Shown in pieces: positions 16,965-26,141 of a DNA stretch of 64,000 nucleotides (position 1 is its first letter; each line of letters starts with the position of its first letter). Position numbers and translations under genes: made by a program. Source of the DNA: Pseudomonadota bacterium (GTDB lineage: Bacteria > Pseudomonadota > Gammaproteobacteria > Steroidobacterales > Woeseiaceae); contig JAQCAD010000014.1 in NCBI GenBank assembly GCA_027621915.1, positions 1 through 64,000 on the forward strand, given 5' to 3'. Below the pieces are notes generated by a model. It was not told the DNA's origin. It saw nothing but the letters and a program-made list of their open reading frames with translations, and ran no database searches.

Positions 16965-18140
16965 GTGCGCTGGCCACATTCATTATCGCCAACAACCTTT
17001 CTGGCGAACCACTGGCAGAAACAACCGGTTTTCATGCCGGGCGCGGTCGATCTTGAGCTCCCCACACTGGATGCGAATGAGCTTGCGTGGCTGGCTACGT
17101 TGTCCGACGTCGAGTCGAGGCTCGTTATCACAGAGCGAGTTGGCAACAAAACTCATTATCGGGTCGAGCAGGGTCCATTTGCGGAATCCGATCTAAACGT
17201 TCTGCCGGACAAAGACTGGACACTGCTGGTTCAGGATATCGAAAAACATTTGCCGGATTTCAGGAAATATTTTCGCCTCTGTCCGTTCATCCCATCCTGG
17301 AGATTTGATGATCTGATGATCAGTTTCGCGACGCCTGGCGGGAGTGTCGGTCCCCATAAAGACAATTACGATGTGTTCTTGTGCCAGGGCCAAGGCTCAC
17401 GCGACTGGCGAATTAGCCACGATAGATCGATCCCTATGGATTCTTCCGCGACGTCTTTGTCATTACTTGAATCTTTCGAACCCACCGAAGAGCGTCTCTG
17501 CACTACGGGCGATGTTCTCTATTTGCCGCCCGGTATCCCGCACTGGGGAATAGCAAATACGCCCTGCATGACCTACTCCATCGGCATGCGAGCGCCGACG
17601 AAAATGGAAATCGCCGCGGCGTACTCCCGCGTCTATTCGCCTGCCCGCGAAAACTCAATTTCGGACGACGCACCGGCGGCGTCGATTTTTTACTCCGATC
17701 CCGATTTACGTCCGGAAGAAGCACTGAACGGGGCAATTGCACTTGAATCCATACAAAGAATGCGCGAGCAGCGACTCATGGACGAATCGTGCAGTGATGA
17801 GGAACTCATGACTGTCCTTGGGTCGGTGGTGACGGATCCCAAGGCATGGCTCGACCCAGAACATGCAACGGTCGACGAAATGAACGAAGTACTTCAGGGA
17901 CGCCAGGATTTTTGTGTCCACGGCATGGCGCTCATCGCCTGGTGCGAAACCTCGCGTTTCAACCTGGTGTTCGTGAACGGACTGTCGCGATCTATCCCGG
18001 GCGCGGCTTTGGCGCTGGTACAAGAACTATGTACGGAACGTTTTGCGTCACGAAAAACCGTTCAAACCCTTGTTGCAAGGCCAGAGGGCCTCGAATTCGT
18101 CAGCTGGCTCCTTGCGCACGGGCTGCCTGACTTCCAGTGA
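16965..18140 (+). CDS. roxA: Ribosomal protein L16 arginine hydroxylase (JmjC/cupin oxygenase)
   Basis: A 2-oxoglutarate/Fe(II)-dependent oxygenase of the YcfD/RoxA type, which hydroxylates an arginine of ribosomal protein uL16. The 391-residue protein starts at GTG 16965, 12 bp after purB. The metal triad is visible as His131 and Asp133 in GPHKDNYDVFL and His193 in PPGIPHWGIA; the N-terminal FLANHWQKQPVFMPGA and LMISFATPGGSVGPH are characteristic. The C-terminal half (about 215-391) is the dimerisation/winged-helix region. In E. coli roxA lies beside phoPQ-purB, and that grouping is kept here. Confidence 0.93.
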   Translation: MRWPHSLSPTTFLANHWQKQPVFMPGAVDLELPTLDANELAWLATLSDVESRLVITERVGNKTHYRVEQGPFAESDLNVLPDKDWTLLVQDIEKHLPDFRKYFRLCPFIPSWRFDDLMISFATPGGSVGPHKDNYDVFLCQGQGSRDWRISHDRSIPMDSSATSLSLLESFEPTEERLCTTGDVLYLPPGIPHWGIANTPCMTYSIGMRAPTKMEIAAAYSRVYSPARENSISDDAPAASIFYSDPDLRPEEALNGAIALESIQRMREQRLMDESCSDEELMTVLGSVVTDPKAWLDPEHATVDEMNEVLQGRQDFCVHGMALIAWCETSRFNLVFVNGLSRSIPGAALALVQELCTERFASRKTVQTLVARPEGLEFVSWLLAHGLPDFQ

Positions 18141-18149
18141 TCGTCCCGA

Positions 18150-18164
18150 TGAGAACCGTTCTCA
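18150..18164. promoter_or_regulatory. Perfect 7-1-7 palindrome resembling a Fur box
   Basis: TGAGAACCGTTCTCA is a perfect 7-1-7 inverted repeat 9 bp after the roxA stop and 106 bp before the next gene. It has the geometry of the Fur core TGATAAT-N-ATTATCA and keeps the outer TGA/TCA. A weak promoter TTGTCG-16-TTAGCA (18173-18200) follows directly. The palindrome is certain; the identity of the regulator is inference. Confidence 0.45.
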
Positions 18165-18270
18165 ATCACAGGTTGTCGGAAAAACGTGACACAGTTAGCA
18201 CCGCGTACCCTAAGGCGACCGGTAATATTTCGGTCCCGGGGGCTTCAATACCTTAAGAATCCTACAACAA

Positions 18271-18768
18271 ATGGAACCAGCAAGAGAAAAAGGTCGTCGA
18301 TGGGTTATATCAACCAAAGACGAAATGCGTCAGGCAGTCAACGATGTCGCCACCGAAGCGACGCGCAGGCTGTCTATATTTACTCATGACCTGGATCCGG
18401 GTATCTACGACGATCCCGATTTTCTGGAAATCGTCAAGCACCTTGTTCTGTCACAGGCATACGCCCGAATTCGTGTGCTTATCGCGAATCCGTCAAGGAC
18501 GATAAAAAACGGCAACAACTTCGTTCATCTTGGGCGCCGCCTGAACACTTACATCGAATTTCGCCACGTACGCCAGGACCTTCGAACCCACGCCGAATCA
18601 TTTTGCATCGCTGATGAGACCGCACTGGTTTACCGGCTTCAACATGAGCGCTGGGAAGGTATTGCGGACACCTACGAACCGGCAGTTGCCAGACTTTACG
18701 GAAAAATGTTTGACGAGATCTGGCAAGCAAGCGAAGTGGCAATCGAATTCCGCCAGCTCGGCATATAG
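18271..18768 (+). CDS. Small PLD-like (DUF7931-type) protein of unknown function
   Basis: A 165-residue soluble protein without signal peptide or membrane helix. The order of secondary-structure-like blocks (LSIFTHDLDPGIYDDPDF, ARIRVLIANPSRTIKNGN, HLGRRLNTYIEFR, ADETALVYRLQ) resembles a half phospholipase-D fold of the DUF7931 type, but no HxK motif is present, so catalytic activity is doubtful. It follows a Fur-like palindrome and precedes the NUDIX gene by 18 bp, so these two are probably co-transcribed. Function unknown; the family name is a tentative match from memory. Confidence 0.7.
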   Translation: MEPAREKGRRWVISTKDEMRQAVNDVATEATRRLSIFTHDLDPGIYDDPDFLEIVKHLVLSQAYARIRVLIANPSRTIKNGNNFVHLGRRLNTYIEFRHVRQDLRTHAESFCIADETALVYRLQHERWEGIADTYEPAVARLYGKMFDEIWQASEVAIEFRQLGI

Positions 18769-18786
18769 TTTCAAGACCGTAGCACT

Positions 18787-19278
18787 ATGCTCTCTACTGA
18801 TCTGACAGTATCTGCCGTCGTGGAAAAAGACGGTCACTTTCTTATGGTCGAGGAGCGCTCATCCGGCATTACAGTCGTTAATCAGCCCGGCGGCCACATT
18901 GAAGCCGGCGAATCTCCCGAAGACGCGACGATTCGCGAGACGCTGGAAGAGTCCGGATGCAAAGTAACTGTGACGGGCCTGCTCGGCGTCTACCTGTGGA
19001 TTCATCCACAAAGTCGACAAAACTTCCTTCGCATCGCATATACCGCCGAGCTTGTCTCTGAAAATCCAAAACGCGACCTGGACGACGGAATTTTCGGAGT
19101 GCACTGGTACAGCGTGGGCGATATCAGACAGCGCAAACGGCAACTTCGCAATCCGATGGTTTTACGATCCGTAGAGGATTACATCGCGGGGAAAAGGCAG
19201 CCGAATGATTTCTTGGCGAATTTCATGCCCATTCAGTCCAACGTCTACCAGGTGCTCGCAAACGCCTCTCTTGTTTGA
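18787..19278 (+). CDS. nudJ: NudJ-like NUDIX phosphatase
   Basis: A 163-residue NUDIX hydrolase with an intact box: GGHIEAGESPEDATIRETLEESG (about residues 37-59) in the Gx5Ex7REUxEExGU pattern. It begins MLSTDLTVSAVVEKDGHFLMVEE like E. coli NudJ (YmfB), which removes phosphate from thiamine and HMP pyrophosphates and from nucleotides. The genomic position just upstream of mnmA is shared with E. coli, where the two genes are adjacent. The substrate is an inference from this match. Confidence 0.86.
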   Translation: MLSTDLTVSAVVEKDGHFLMVEERSSGITVVNQPGGHIEAGESPEDATIRETLEESGCKVTVTGLLGVYLWIHPQSRQNFLRIAYTAELVSENPKRDLDDGIFGVHWYSVGDIRQRKRQLRNPMVLRSVEDYIAGKRQPNDFLANFMPIQSNVYQVLANASLV

Positions 19279-19417
19279 AATTAACCGGGGTCGAGCCGTG
19301 GTCTGTCCTGGGTATTAACGCTTGCGGAACGAAGGAAGACCTTATGCGTCTCGCGACGACGTAATCCGATGAGCTTGGGCTCCTGTCTTGAGTTTTTATA
19401 CTTTCCCGCTCCGCTGT

Positions 19418-19423
19418 TAGAAT
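19418..19423 (+). promoter_or_regulatory. Candidate -10 element very close to the mnmA start
   Basis: TAGAAT at 19418-19423 is preceded 17 bp upstream by a poor -35 (TTTATA, 19395-19400). A start site 7 nt downstream would fall at about 19430, next to ATG 19432, and no Shine-Dalgarno sequence precedes the ATG. This would give a leaderless or almost leaderless mRNA. Confidence 0.35.
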
Positions 19424-19431
19424 GACCGGCT

Positions 19432-20571
19432 ATGCAACAGTCAGGTCATTCATTCAAAGGAAAACGCGTCATCCTTGGGCTATCAGGTGGGGTAGACTCC
19501 GCCGTCGCCGCAATATTAATGAAGCGACAGGGCGCCGATGTGCAGGCTCTGCACATGACGAACTGGGAGGACGACGACGGTTACTGCACAGCAGCGGATG
19601 ATCTACAGGACGCACGCAATGTCTGCGAGCAATTGGGCATTACGCTCCACCACGTTAATTTTGCTCGGGAATACCGGCAACGCGTATTTTCGAATTTTCT
19701 CGACGAGTACCGCGCCGGTCGCACACCGAATCCTGATGTGCTTTGCAACCGTGAAATCAAGTTTGGCGAATTTTTAAAATATGCCAAACGATTGGACGGC
19801 GATCTGATTGCCACCGGGCACTACGCGAGAAGAGTGGATATCGACGGCAGAGCTGCCCTTTTCAAAGCCAGAGATCGTTCCAAGGATCAAAGCTATTTCC
19901 TGCACGCAGTGAACTCAGATGCATTGGGTGCTACCGTTTTTCCACTCGGCGAATTGTTAAAGTCAGAGGTTCGGGAGATTGCGCGAGACAGTAATCTCGC
20001 AGTTCACGACAAGAAAGACAGCACGGGTATTTGCTTCATTGGTGAACGCCCCTTTCGCAAATTCCTTGAAGCTTTCCTGCCAGCGAACCCGGGCCCCATC
20101 CGGACTGCGGAAGGACTTGAAATCGGTGCACATCAGGGATTGATGTACTACACGCTGGGTCAGCGTCAGGGGCTTGGTATTGGCGGCCGGCAAGATGCGA
20201 CTGATGGGCCCTGGTACGTGGTAGCAAAAGATATCGCTGAGAATGCGCTCGTTGTTGCCCAGGGTGAACATCCCTTGCGCTACAGCATGGTGCTGCAGGC
20301 GATTCAACCAAGCTGGATCGACAGCATGCCCGCGGAACTGGCGACGGGACAACGTTACGACTGTTCGGCCAAAATCCGCTATCGTCAGCGCGACCAACCC
20401 TGCTCGATCGCAATAGCCGGTGACAGCAGCATTTCCGTGACTTTCGAAAACCGTCAGATCGCCGTATCGCCTGGCCAGTTTGTCGTATTTTACAGTGGAG
20501 AGCGTTGCCTTGGCGGAGCGGTAATTGATCGAACCGTCAGTCTGGAAGACACCATGCGAAAGACCGGCTAA
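19432..20571 (+). CDS. mnmA: tRNA-specific 2-thiouridylase MnmA
   Basis: Inserts sulfur at C2 of the wobble uridine in tRNA-Lys, -Glu and -Gln. The 379-residue protein contains the ATP-pyrophosphatase P-loop SGGVDS (18-23), catalytic Cys105 in NPDVLCNREIKF and the persulfide-forming Cys201 in DSTGICFIGERPF, plus YYTLGQRQGLGIGG. Length and domain order are standard. The ATG at 19432 is forced by the closeness of the P-loop; there is no clear ribosome-binding site. A tRNA-Lys(UUU), one of its substrates, is encoded at 35340-35414. Confidence 0.96.
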   Translation: MQQSGHSFKGKRVILGLSGGVDSAVAAILMKRQGADVQALHMTNWEDDDGYCTAADDLQDARNVCEQLGITLHHVNFAREYRQRVFSNFLDEYRAGRTPNPDVLCNREIKFGEFLKYAKRLDGDLIATGHYARRVDIDGRAALFKARDRSKDQSYFLHAVNSDALGATVFPLGELLKSEVREIARDSNLAVHDKKDSTGICFIGERPFRKFLEAFLPANPGPIRTAEGLEIGAHQGLMYYTLGQRQGLGIGGRQDATDGPWYVVAKDIAENALVVAQGEHPLRYSMVLQAIQPSWIDSMPAELATGQRYDCSAKIRYRQRDQPCSIAIAGDSSISVTFENRQIAVSPGQFVVFYSGERCLGGAVIDRTVSLEDTMRKTG

Positions 20572-20653
20572 GGCGTTATAATTCGGGCCCGCGATGGGTC
20601 CTTTTCGCCACGATCCCTCGCCCGACAAATTTTTATTCCCGGAGAAGAACACA

Positions 20654-23323
20654 ATGACGGATAGCTTTGGCTCTCGTTCCACACTCAACGTGGGCGGCAA
20701 GGATTACGAGATCTTCAGGCTCAGCGCAGTAACGGAAGGGCACGTCGATCGCCTTCCCTATTCGCTCAAAATCCTGCTCGAAAACCTGCTCCGTTTTGAA
20801 GACGGCCGAGATGTCACCCGGGAGGATATTCTCGCGCTCGCCAACTGGAATCCAAATGCCGCCCCCGACACGGAGATCTCGTTCACACCGAGTCGAGTCA
20901 TATTGCAGGATTTCACTGGCGTTCCCGCAGTTGTTGATCTGGCAGCAATGCGCGATGCCGTCGTCAGGCTTGGAGGTAGTGCGGACAGCATTAATCCACT
21001 CTCTCCCGCAGAACTGGTGATTGATCATTCCGTGCAGATCGATCGTTACGGATCGGCCGACTCGCTCGATCTCAATAATAAAATTGAGTTCGACCGAAAT
21101 CGGGAGCGGTATTCGTTTTTACGTTGGGGCCAGGGCGCATTCAAAAATTTTCGCGTTGTGCCGCCCAATACTGGCATCGTGCATCAGGTCAATCTTGAGT
21201 ACCTTGCACGGGTCGTTTTTGACACTGAAAAAGATGGCATACGACGGGCCTATCCCGACACGGTAGTCGGCACCGACTCACACACGACGATGATCAACGG
21301 TATCGGTGTGCTTGGCTGGGGCGTGGGAGGTATTGAAGCCGAGGCGGCGATGCTGGGACAGCCGATAACGATGCTCATTCCCAATGTGATCGGCTTCAAA
21401 TTGAGCGGCAGGCTGCGGGAAGGCACAACAGCAACCGACCTGGTTCTGACTGTCACTGAGATGCTTCGCAAGAAAGGCGTTGTGGGCAAATTTGTTGAGT
21501 TTTACGGCGACGGCCTCGATGAACTGCCATTGGCCGACCGCGCAACGCTCGGCAACATGTCGCCGGAATTTGGCAGCACCTGCGCCATTTTCCCGATAGA
21601 TAGAGAAACACTTCGCTACCTGGAGCTCTCTGGTCGCGATGCCGATCACATCAGGATGATCGAGGCGTACGCCAAAGAACAGGGAATGTGGCGCCGTTCC
21701 GGGCAGGAAGATCCGCTTTACAGCGATACCCTGTCACTCGACATGGGCACGGTTGAGCCCAGCCTGGCCGGCCCGAAACGACCACAGGACCGTATTCCCC
21801 TCGACGGTGCCGACTCGACTTTTCGCCAGCACCTGGCGGCGATGACGGCGACTCGCGAGTCCGGCGGCTCGGCAAAAATCAGCCTCGCAGGCCGGGACGT
21901 TGTGATCTCCGACGGCGCAGTGTTGATTGCCGCCATTACCAGTTGCACGAACACTTCCAACCCGGCCGTAATGATCGCCGCCGGCCTGGTCGCGCGTAAC
22001 GCCCGCCAAAAGGGGCTGATGACCAAACCGTGGGTGAAAACCAGCCTGGCACCGGGCTCCAAAGTTGTCACCGACTACCTGGAAAAATCAGGGCTTGATG
22101 AGGACCTGAACGCACTCGGGTTTTACACGGTCGGTTATGGCTGCACGACCTGCATTGGCAATTCCGGGCCCCTGCTCCCGGAAATCGCGCAAGGAGTACA
22201 GGACGGCAAAATCATTGGTTGCAGCGTACTCTCCGGAAATCGCAACTTCGAAGGGCGAATCCATCCGCAAGTGCAGATGAATTTCCTCGCGTCACCGCCG
22301 CTGGTCGTAGCATATGCGCTTGCCGGTTCGATGGAAGTGAACGTAGTCAACGATTCTTTGGGCAATGACTCCGATGGCAACCCGGTCTATCTCAAGGATA
22401 TCTGGCCCGGTCAAAAGGAAATCCAGGACGCGATCGCTCAAAACATTAATTCGAAAATGTTCAAATCGAGTTACGACAGCGTGTTTACCGGCGACAAGAA
22501 CTGGAACGACATCGATTCTCCGACGGGCGAAATCTACGACTGGGCAGCCGACTCGACCTATGTCAGAAACCCGCCGTATTTCGACGGCATGACATTGGAC
22601 ACTGAGGCGGTTGCCAACATCACCGGCGCCCGGGTCCTGGCGTTACTGGGCGATTCGGTAACGACGGACCATATTTCGCCGGCTGGCAGCATAGCTGCCG
22701 ATAGTCCGGCAGCGAATTACCTGAAGGCCAACGGTGTCAAGCCCTCCGATTTCAATTCATACGGATCGAGACGCGGTAATCACGAGGTCATGGTGCGCGG
22801 CACATTCGCTAATATTCGCCTCAAGAATCAACTTGCACCAGGCACGGAAGGCGGGTGGACCAGGCACCAGCCAGGCGGGAGCCAAATGACGATCTATGAC
22901 GCCGCCTTGCAGTATCAGAACAGCGGCACGCCGCTGGTTATTCTGGCCGGAAAAGAATATGGCACAGGTTCGTCCCGGGACTGGGCAGCAAAAGGAACAA
23001 TGTTGCTTGGCGTCAAGGCCGTGATCGCCGCCAGTTACGAGCGCATACATCGTTCTAACCTGATCGGCATGGGTGTGCTCCCCCTCCAGTTCATGGAGGG
23101 TGAAAACGCTCAAACCCTGGGACTCACCGGTACGGAAGTCTTCGACATCGCAGGCCATACGGATGCATCGGCCGAGACGGTTACTGTTAGTGCGACGCCG
23201 GATGAAGGCGACGCGATCCGTTTTAGTGCGCAGATCAGAATCGATACGCCAAAAGAACGGGACTACTTCGAGCACGGCGGAATTCTCCAGTATGTACTTC
23301 GCCAGCTGGCCGTTGCTGCATGA
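20654..23323 (+). CDS. acnA: Aconitate hydratase A
   Basis: Fe-S isomerase interconverting citrate and isocitrate in the TCA cycle. The 889-residue protein (ATG 20654, with GGAGAAG 6 bp upstream) is of the AcnA/IRP1 type. The three cluster cysteines are Cys431 in TSCTNTSNP and Cys497/Cys500 in [14 protein letters not shown]. Other hallmarks are [37 protein letters not shown] and the swivelling-domain [17 protein letters not shown]. It lies 82 bp after mnmA. It complements icd, fumC and sucAB-lpdA elsewhere in the window. Confidence 0.97.
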   Translation: MTDSFGSRSTLNVGGKDYEIFRLSAVTEGHVDRLPYSLKILLENLLRFEDGRDVTREDILALANWNPNAAPDTEISFTPSRVILQDFTGVPAVVDLAAMRDAVVRLGGSADSINPLSPAELVIDHSVQIDRYGSADSLDLNNKIEFDRNRERYSFLRWGQGAFKNFRVVPPNTGIVHQVNLEYLARVVFDTEKDGIRRAYPDTVVGTDSHTTMINGIGVLGWGVGGIEAEAAMLGQPITMLIPNVIGFKLSGRLREGTTATDLVLTVTEMLRKKGVVGKFVEFYGDGLDELPLADRATLGNMSPEFGSTCAIFPIDRETLRYLELSGRDADHIRMIEAYAKEQGMWRRSGQEDPLYSDTLSLDMGTVEPSLAGPKRPQDRIPLDGADSTFRQHLAAMTATRESGGSAKISLAGRDVVISDGAVLIAAITSCTNTSNPAVMIAAGLVARNARQKGLMTKPWVKTSLAPGSKVVTDYLEKSGLDEDLNALGFYTVGYGCTTCIGNSGPLLPEIAQGVQDGKIIGCSVLSGNRNFEGRIHPQVQMNFLASPPLVVAYALAGSMEVNVVNDSLGNDSDGNPVYLKDIWPGQKEIQDAIAQNINSKMFKSSYDSVFTGDKNWNDIDSPTGEIYDWAADSTYVRNPPYFDGMTLDTEAVANITGARVLALLGDSVTTDHISPAGSIAADSPAANYLKANGVKPSDFNSYGSRRGNHEVMVRGTFANIRLKNQLAPGTEGGWTRHQPGGSQMTIYDAALQYQNSGTPLVILAGKEYGTGSSRDWAAKGTMLLGVKAVIAASYERIHRSNLIGMGVLPLQFMEGENAQTLGLTGTEVFDIAGHTDASAETVTVSATPDEGDAIRFSAQIRIDTPKERDYFEHGGILQYVLRQLAVAA

Positions 23324-23375
23324 CAAGTATCTGAACGGACAGCGGAACAATTTTTAAGCCGGCACAAGACCTGGG

Positions 23376-24392
23376 ATGAACGTCATGTTCAAGCGAAAAG
23401 AAACCGTCGATGACCTGTTACACCGTCCGCTATGGCAGAAAATTGTCGCGTTCGCGGTGCTGATCCTGGTGCTCGTCAATATTGGCCTGGGCTGGTACTG
23501 GTCGCGTACACCGGATGTTTTCTGGGTAAACGAAATGCCGTCCGGGGATACGACAATCGTTGGCTATGCAACCACCGACACGCTAATTCGTGTGGCCGAG
23601 ACATTACTTGATAAACCAGGTGGCTACCTGACCAACGATGTATCGCCGCCAAGCGTATTCCTTGACAACATACCAAACTGGGAGCTGGGCGTGTTGCAAC
23701 AGGTTCGCGATCTCGCGAGAGTCACACGCAATGACTACAGTCGTAGTCAGTCACAGTCCCGGGAAGACTCGGATCTTGCGCTCGCAGAACAGAAATTTTT
23801 TATCGACAACAATTCCTGGATTCTGCCACGTACCGAATCCGAGTATCGCGACGCAATTGATGGCTTCAAGGATTACCGCGACCGCTTATCCGGCGTTGAA
23901 TCTGCCGACGCCCAATTTTTTGCACGAGCCGACAATCTCAGGGAATGGCTTGCCCAGGTTGAGAAACGCCTCGGCAGCCTGACACGTCGGCTTGGCGACA
24001 GCGTTGCCACGGACGTCATCAATACCGACCTTGCCGGGGAGCGAGCGAATGACGCCAACACGACTTTGCCTGACCGCGTTTCGGTACGGACGTCATGGTT
24101 TGAGGTCGACGATGTGTTCTTCGAAGCCCGCGGGGCCGCCTGGGCCCTCGTACACTTTTTCCGTGCTGTAGAGCTGGATTTTGCCAGTGTACTGGCAGAC
24201 AAAAACGCGGAGGCAAGCGTGCGGCAGATTATTCGGGAGTTGGAGGCCAGTTTGCAATCTTTAGGCTCGCCGATGGTCATGAACGGAGGTGGTTTTGGCC
24301 TGTTCGCCAATCACTCACTCGTGATGGCGAGCTACCTTGCCCGGGCGAATGCGGCCACAATTAATCTAAGGGAGTTGCTGGACGAAGGGTGA
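23376..24392 (+). CDS. DUF2333 family membrane-anchored protein
   Basis: A 338-residue protein with one N-terminal membrane helix (about 24-43, KIVAFAVLILVLVNIGLGWYW) and a long, mostly helical periplasmic part. The sequence DKPGGYLTNDVSPPSVFLDNIPNWELGVLQQVRDLARV, spread over residues 79-117, is characteristic of DUF2333, a conserved gammaproteobacterial family of unknown function. It lies 52 bp after acnA in the same direction, without clear functional link. I can describe its topology but not its role. Confidence 0.85.
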   Translation: MNVMFKRKETVDDLLHRPLWQKIVAFAVLILVLVNIGLGWYWSRTPDVFWVNEMPSGDTTIVGYATTDTLIRVAETLLDKPGGYLTNDVSPPSVFLDNIPNWELGVLQQVRDLARVTRNDYSRSQSQSREDSDLALAEQKFFIDNNSWILPRTESEYRDAIDGFKDYRDRLSGVESADAQFFARADNLREWLAQVEKRLGSLTRRLGDSVATDVINTDLAGERANDANTTLPDRVSVRTSWFEVDDVFFEARGAAWALVHFFRAVELDFASVLADKNAEASVRQIIRELEASLQSLGSPMVMNGGGFGLFANHSLVMASYLARANAATINLRELLDEG

Positions 24393-24431
24393 GACACTGC
24401 ATCAATAATCATTCATAACTAGCTGAGTTAA

Positions 24432-25190
24432 CTAATAAATCCCTAGCCAATTTGGCACATCCCTCCAGGATTCCCCGAGCCGTCGATCGAGCGTTTTGAA
24501 TGCTGGCTCAAACCGCGACACCAGCGTCCAAAAACGTTTCGAATGATTCATATGGCGCCCGTGGCACAGCTCATGAATCAGGAGGTATCGAGTCAGCTCG
24601 GGCGCCAGAAACAATAAACAGAGATTCAAGCTAACCGTGCCGGTGGAACTCCGACTTCCCCAGCAGGTGCGCTGCATGCGGATATGAATCCTGGTGTACG
24701 GTATCTCCGTCAATCGCGCCAGCGCCTGCAAGCGAGGCTCAAACGCCTGTCTCGCAAGGCCAGAGAGCCACCGCTTCAGCGCATCGACACATAACTGTTC
24801 GTTCGCAGTGTCGCCCGTCAGTGTAACGGTCTCATTTGAGAACCGGTATCGGACCGTATTCGCCCCGGCTTCCGGCAAATATCGAACTGATATCCGGGCA
24901 GCAATCGTTGGAAGGAGGATCTCCCTTGGTAACGCGAAAGATTCCGGCGTGAAATTCCTCGAAAATGAATCGCGCGCCCTTTGTATCCAGTCCCGGTTTT
25001 CTTCGATAAACGCTTTGACCGCCCGGGAACTGGTACGGCGTGGAACGACGACTTCTACTCGGCCACGAGGAAAAACCTTGATTGACAGTCTTTTTGCCCG
25101 ATTGCTCGGGCGCACAGAAAGCCCTGGTTTCGGACCAGGCTCGTCACGTGCCACATCGAAAAGCGGTAGTTGGCGGGCGGAATCTTGCAC
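24432..25190 (-). CDS. YgjP-like (SprT-related) M48-type metallopeptidase-fold protein
   Basis: A 252-residue COG1451 family protein. The zinc motif HELCHGRHMNHSKRFW has HExxH with a third histidine, and the preceding LNLCLLFLAPELTRYLLI and the middle segment QRTCWGSRSSTGTVSLN are typical of the YgjP branch, some members of which are described as UTP pyrophosphatases. The N-terminal region has basic strands (NRAKRLSIKVFPRGRVEVVVPRRTS broken over residues 30-54). It starts at GTG 25190. It is convergent with the DUF2333 gene. The fold is confident, the substrate is not. Confidence 0.83.
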   Translation of the reverse strand: MQDSARQLPLFDVARDEPGPKPGLSVRPSNRAKRLSIKVFPRGRVEVVVPRRTSSRAVKAFIEENRDWIQRARDSFSRNFTPESFALPREILLPTIAARISVRYLPEAGANTVRYRFSNETVTLTGDTANEQLCVDALKRWLSGLARQAFEPRLQALARLTEIPYTRIHIRMQRTCWGSRSSTGTVSLNLCLLFLAPELTRYLLIHELCHGRHMNHSKRFWTLVSRFEPAFKTLDRRLGESWRDVPNWLGIY

Positions 25191-25264
25191 ACCCGGATTC
25201 TACCCGGCTATACGCTGTCTGTGCAGCACACTTTTGACTGACGGGGAAAGCCCGGGCATGCCAA

Positions 25265-25987
25265 TCAGGGCCGCGCACCGCTAAAGCGCACTGCGTCATC
25301 CAGACTCATTTCGCCAGTAACGCCGCCCACTTCTGCCGTCGTGCTGATAAATAGCTCGACCTCACGTTCGAGTGCGATGTTGCCGATGACTTTGGAGTCC
25401 GGGCCAATGACGATCTTCGGCTTGCGTCGATCGCGATTCCAGCCCCATCCGCCCGGCTTTTCAACAATCAGATCGCCGCGCAACGTCGAGCCCTGATCGA
25501 GCGTAACGTCGCCATTTACAGTCGTCAGATCGCCACCGATTTCAGCACCGGTCAGCGAAATCTCGCCGTTTACGTTACTAACGCTGTCTGCGATGTGCGT
25601 GCCCTTATCCAGGCTGATCTTGCCGTTCACGACACTGACTTCGCCACGGACCGTTACATTTTCACCCAGTCGTATTGAGCCATTTACGCTGCCAACTTCT
25701 TCGGAAACGACGCCCGAAGCGAGCCTGATACTGCCATTGACGGTCTCGACACCTTCCACGCGGGCGTTTTCCGCGATTCGAATAGTGCCATTCACGGTTT
25801 TAACCGAGCCATTAATGATCGCGCCTTTCCCAATGGAAATACTGCCGTTGACGGACGACTGACCGTCGGCCTCGACTCCATCGTCGATGCTGATGCTTTT
25901 ATTGAGATTCCAACTGTAGGCCGGGCCAATAATGGCGAATGCCAAAATGCCGGCACAGATCGATGCGATTCTGGGAAGTTGACTCAT
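25265..25987 (-). CDS. Exported bactofilin-like beta-repeat protein
   Basis: A 240-residue protein with an N-terminal signal peptide (AFAIIGPAYSWN) and seven copies of a VNG-centred repeat (residues 46, 65, 83, 101, 120, 139, 157; period 18-19), of the form TVNGSIRL, reading as successive turns of a right-handed beta helix. A basic, proline-glycine linker (177-190) is followed by further strand-turn units (IVIGPDSKVIGNIALE). The pattern recalls bactofilins (polymer-forming) and DUF4097-like exported proteins; true bactofilins are cytoplasmic, so an exported form is notable. It is divergent from an ABC transporter gene. Role unknown. Confidence 0.75.
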   Translation of the reverse strand: MSQLPRIASICAGILAFAIIGPAYSWNLNKSISIDDGVEADGQSSVNGSISIGKGAIINGSVKTVNGTIRIAENARVEGVETVNGSIRLASGVVSEEVGSVNGSIRLGENVTVRGEVSVVNGKISLDKGTHIADSVSNVNGEISLTGAEIGGDLTTVNGDVTLDQGSTLRGDLIVEKPGGWGWNRDRRKPKIVIGPDSKVIGNIALEREVELFISTTAEVGGVTGEMSLDDAVRFSGARP

Positions 25988-26141
25988 TTGCTTGCCTCAA
26001 TTCAGGAATTGATCGGAGTGCTCAGTAATTCGATACCACAGAGCCCGAAATGGTTGCAACCGAACGTCATTTTTTGGCTATGCGGATCGAATATCACAGG
26101 GTACTCTTACGCCCTTTGTTTCGCCCGAGATCCGATACGCC

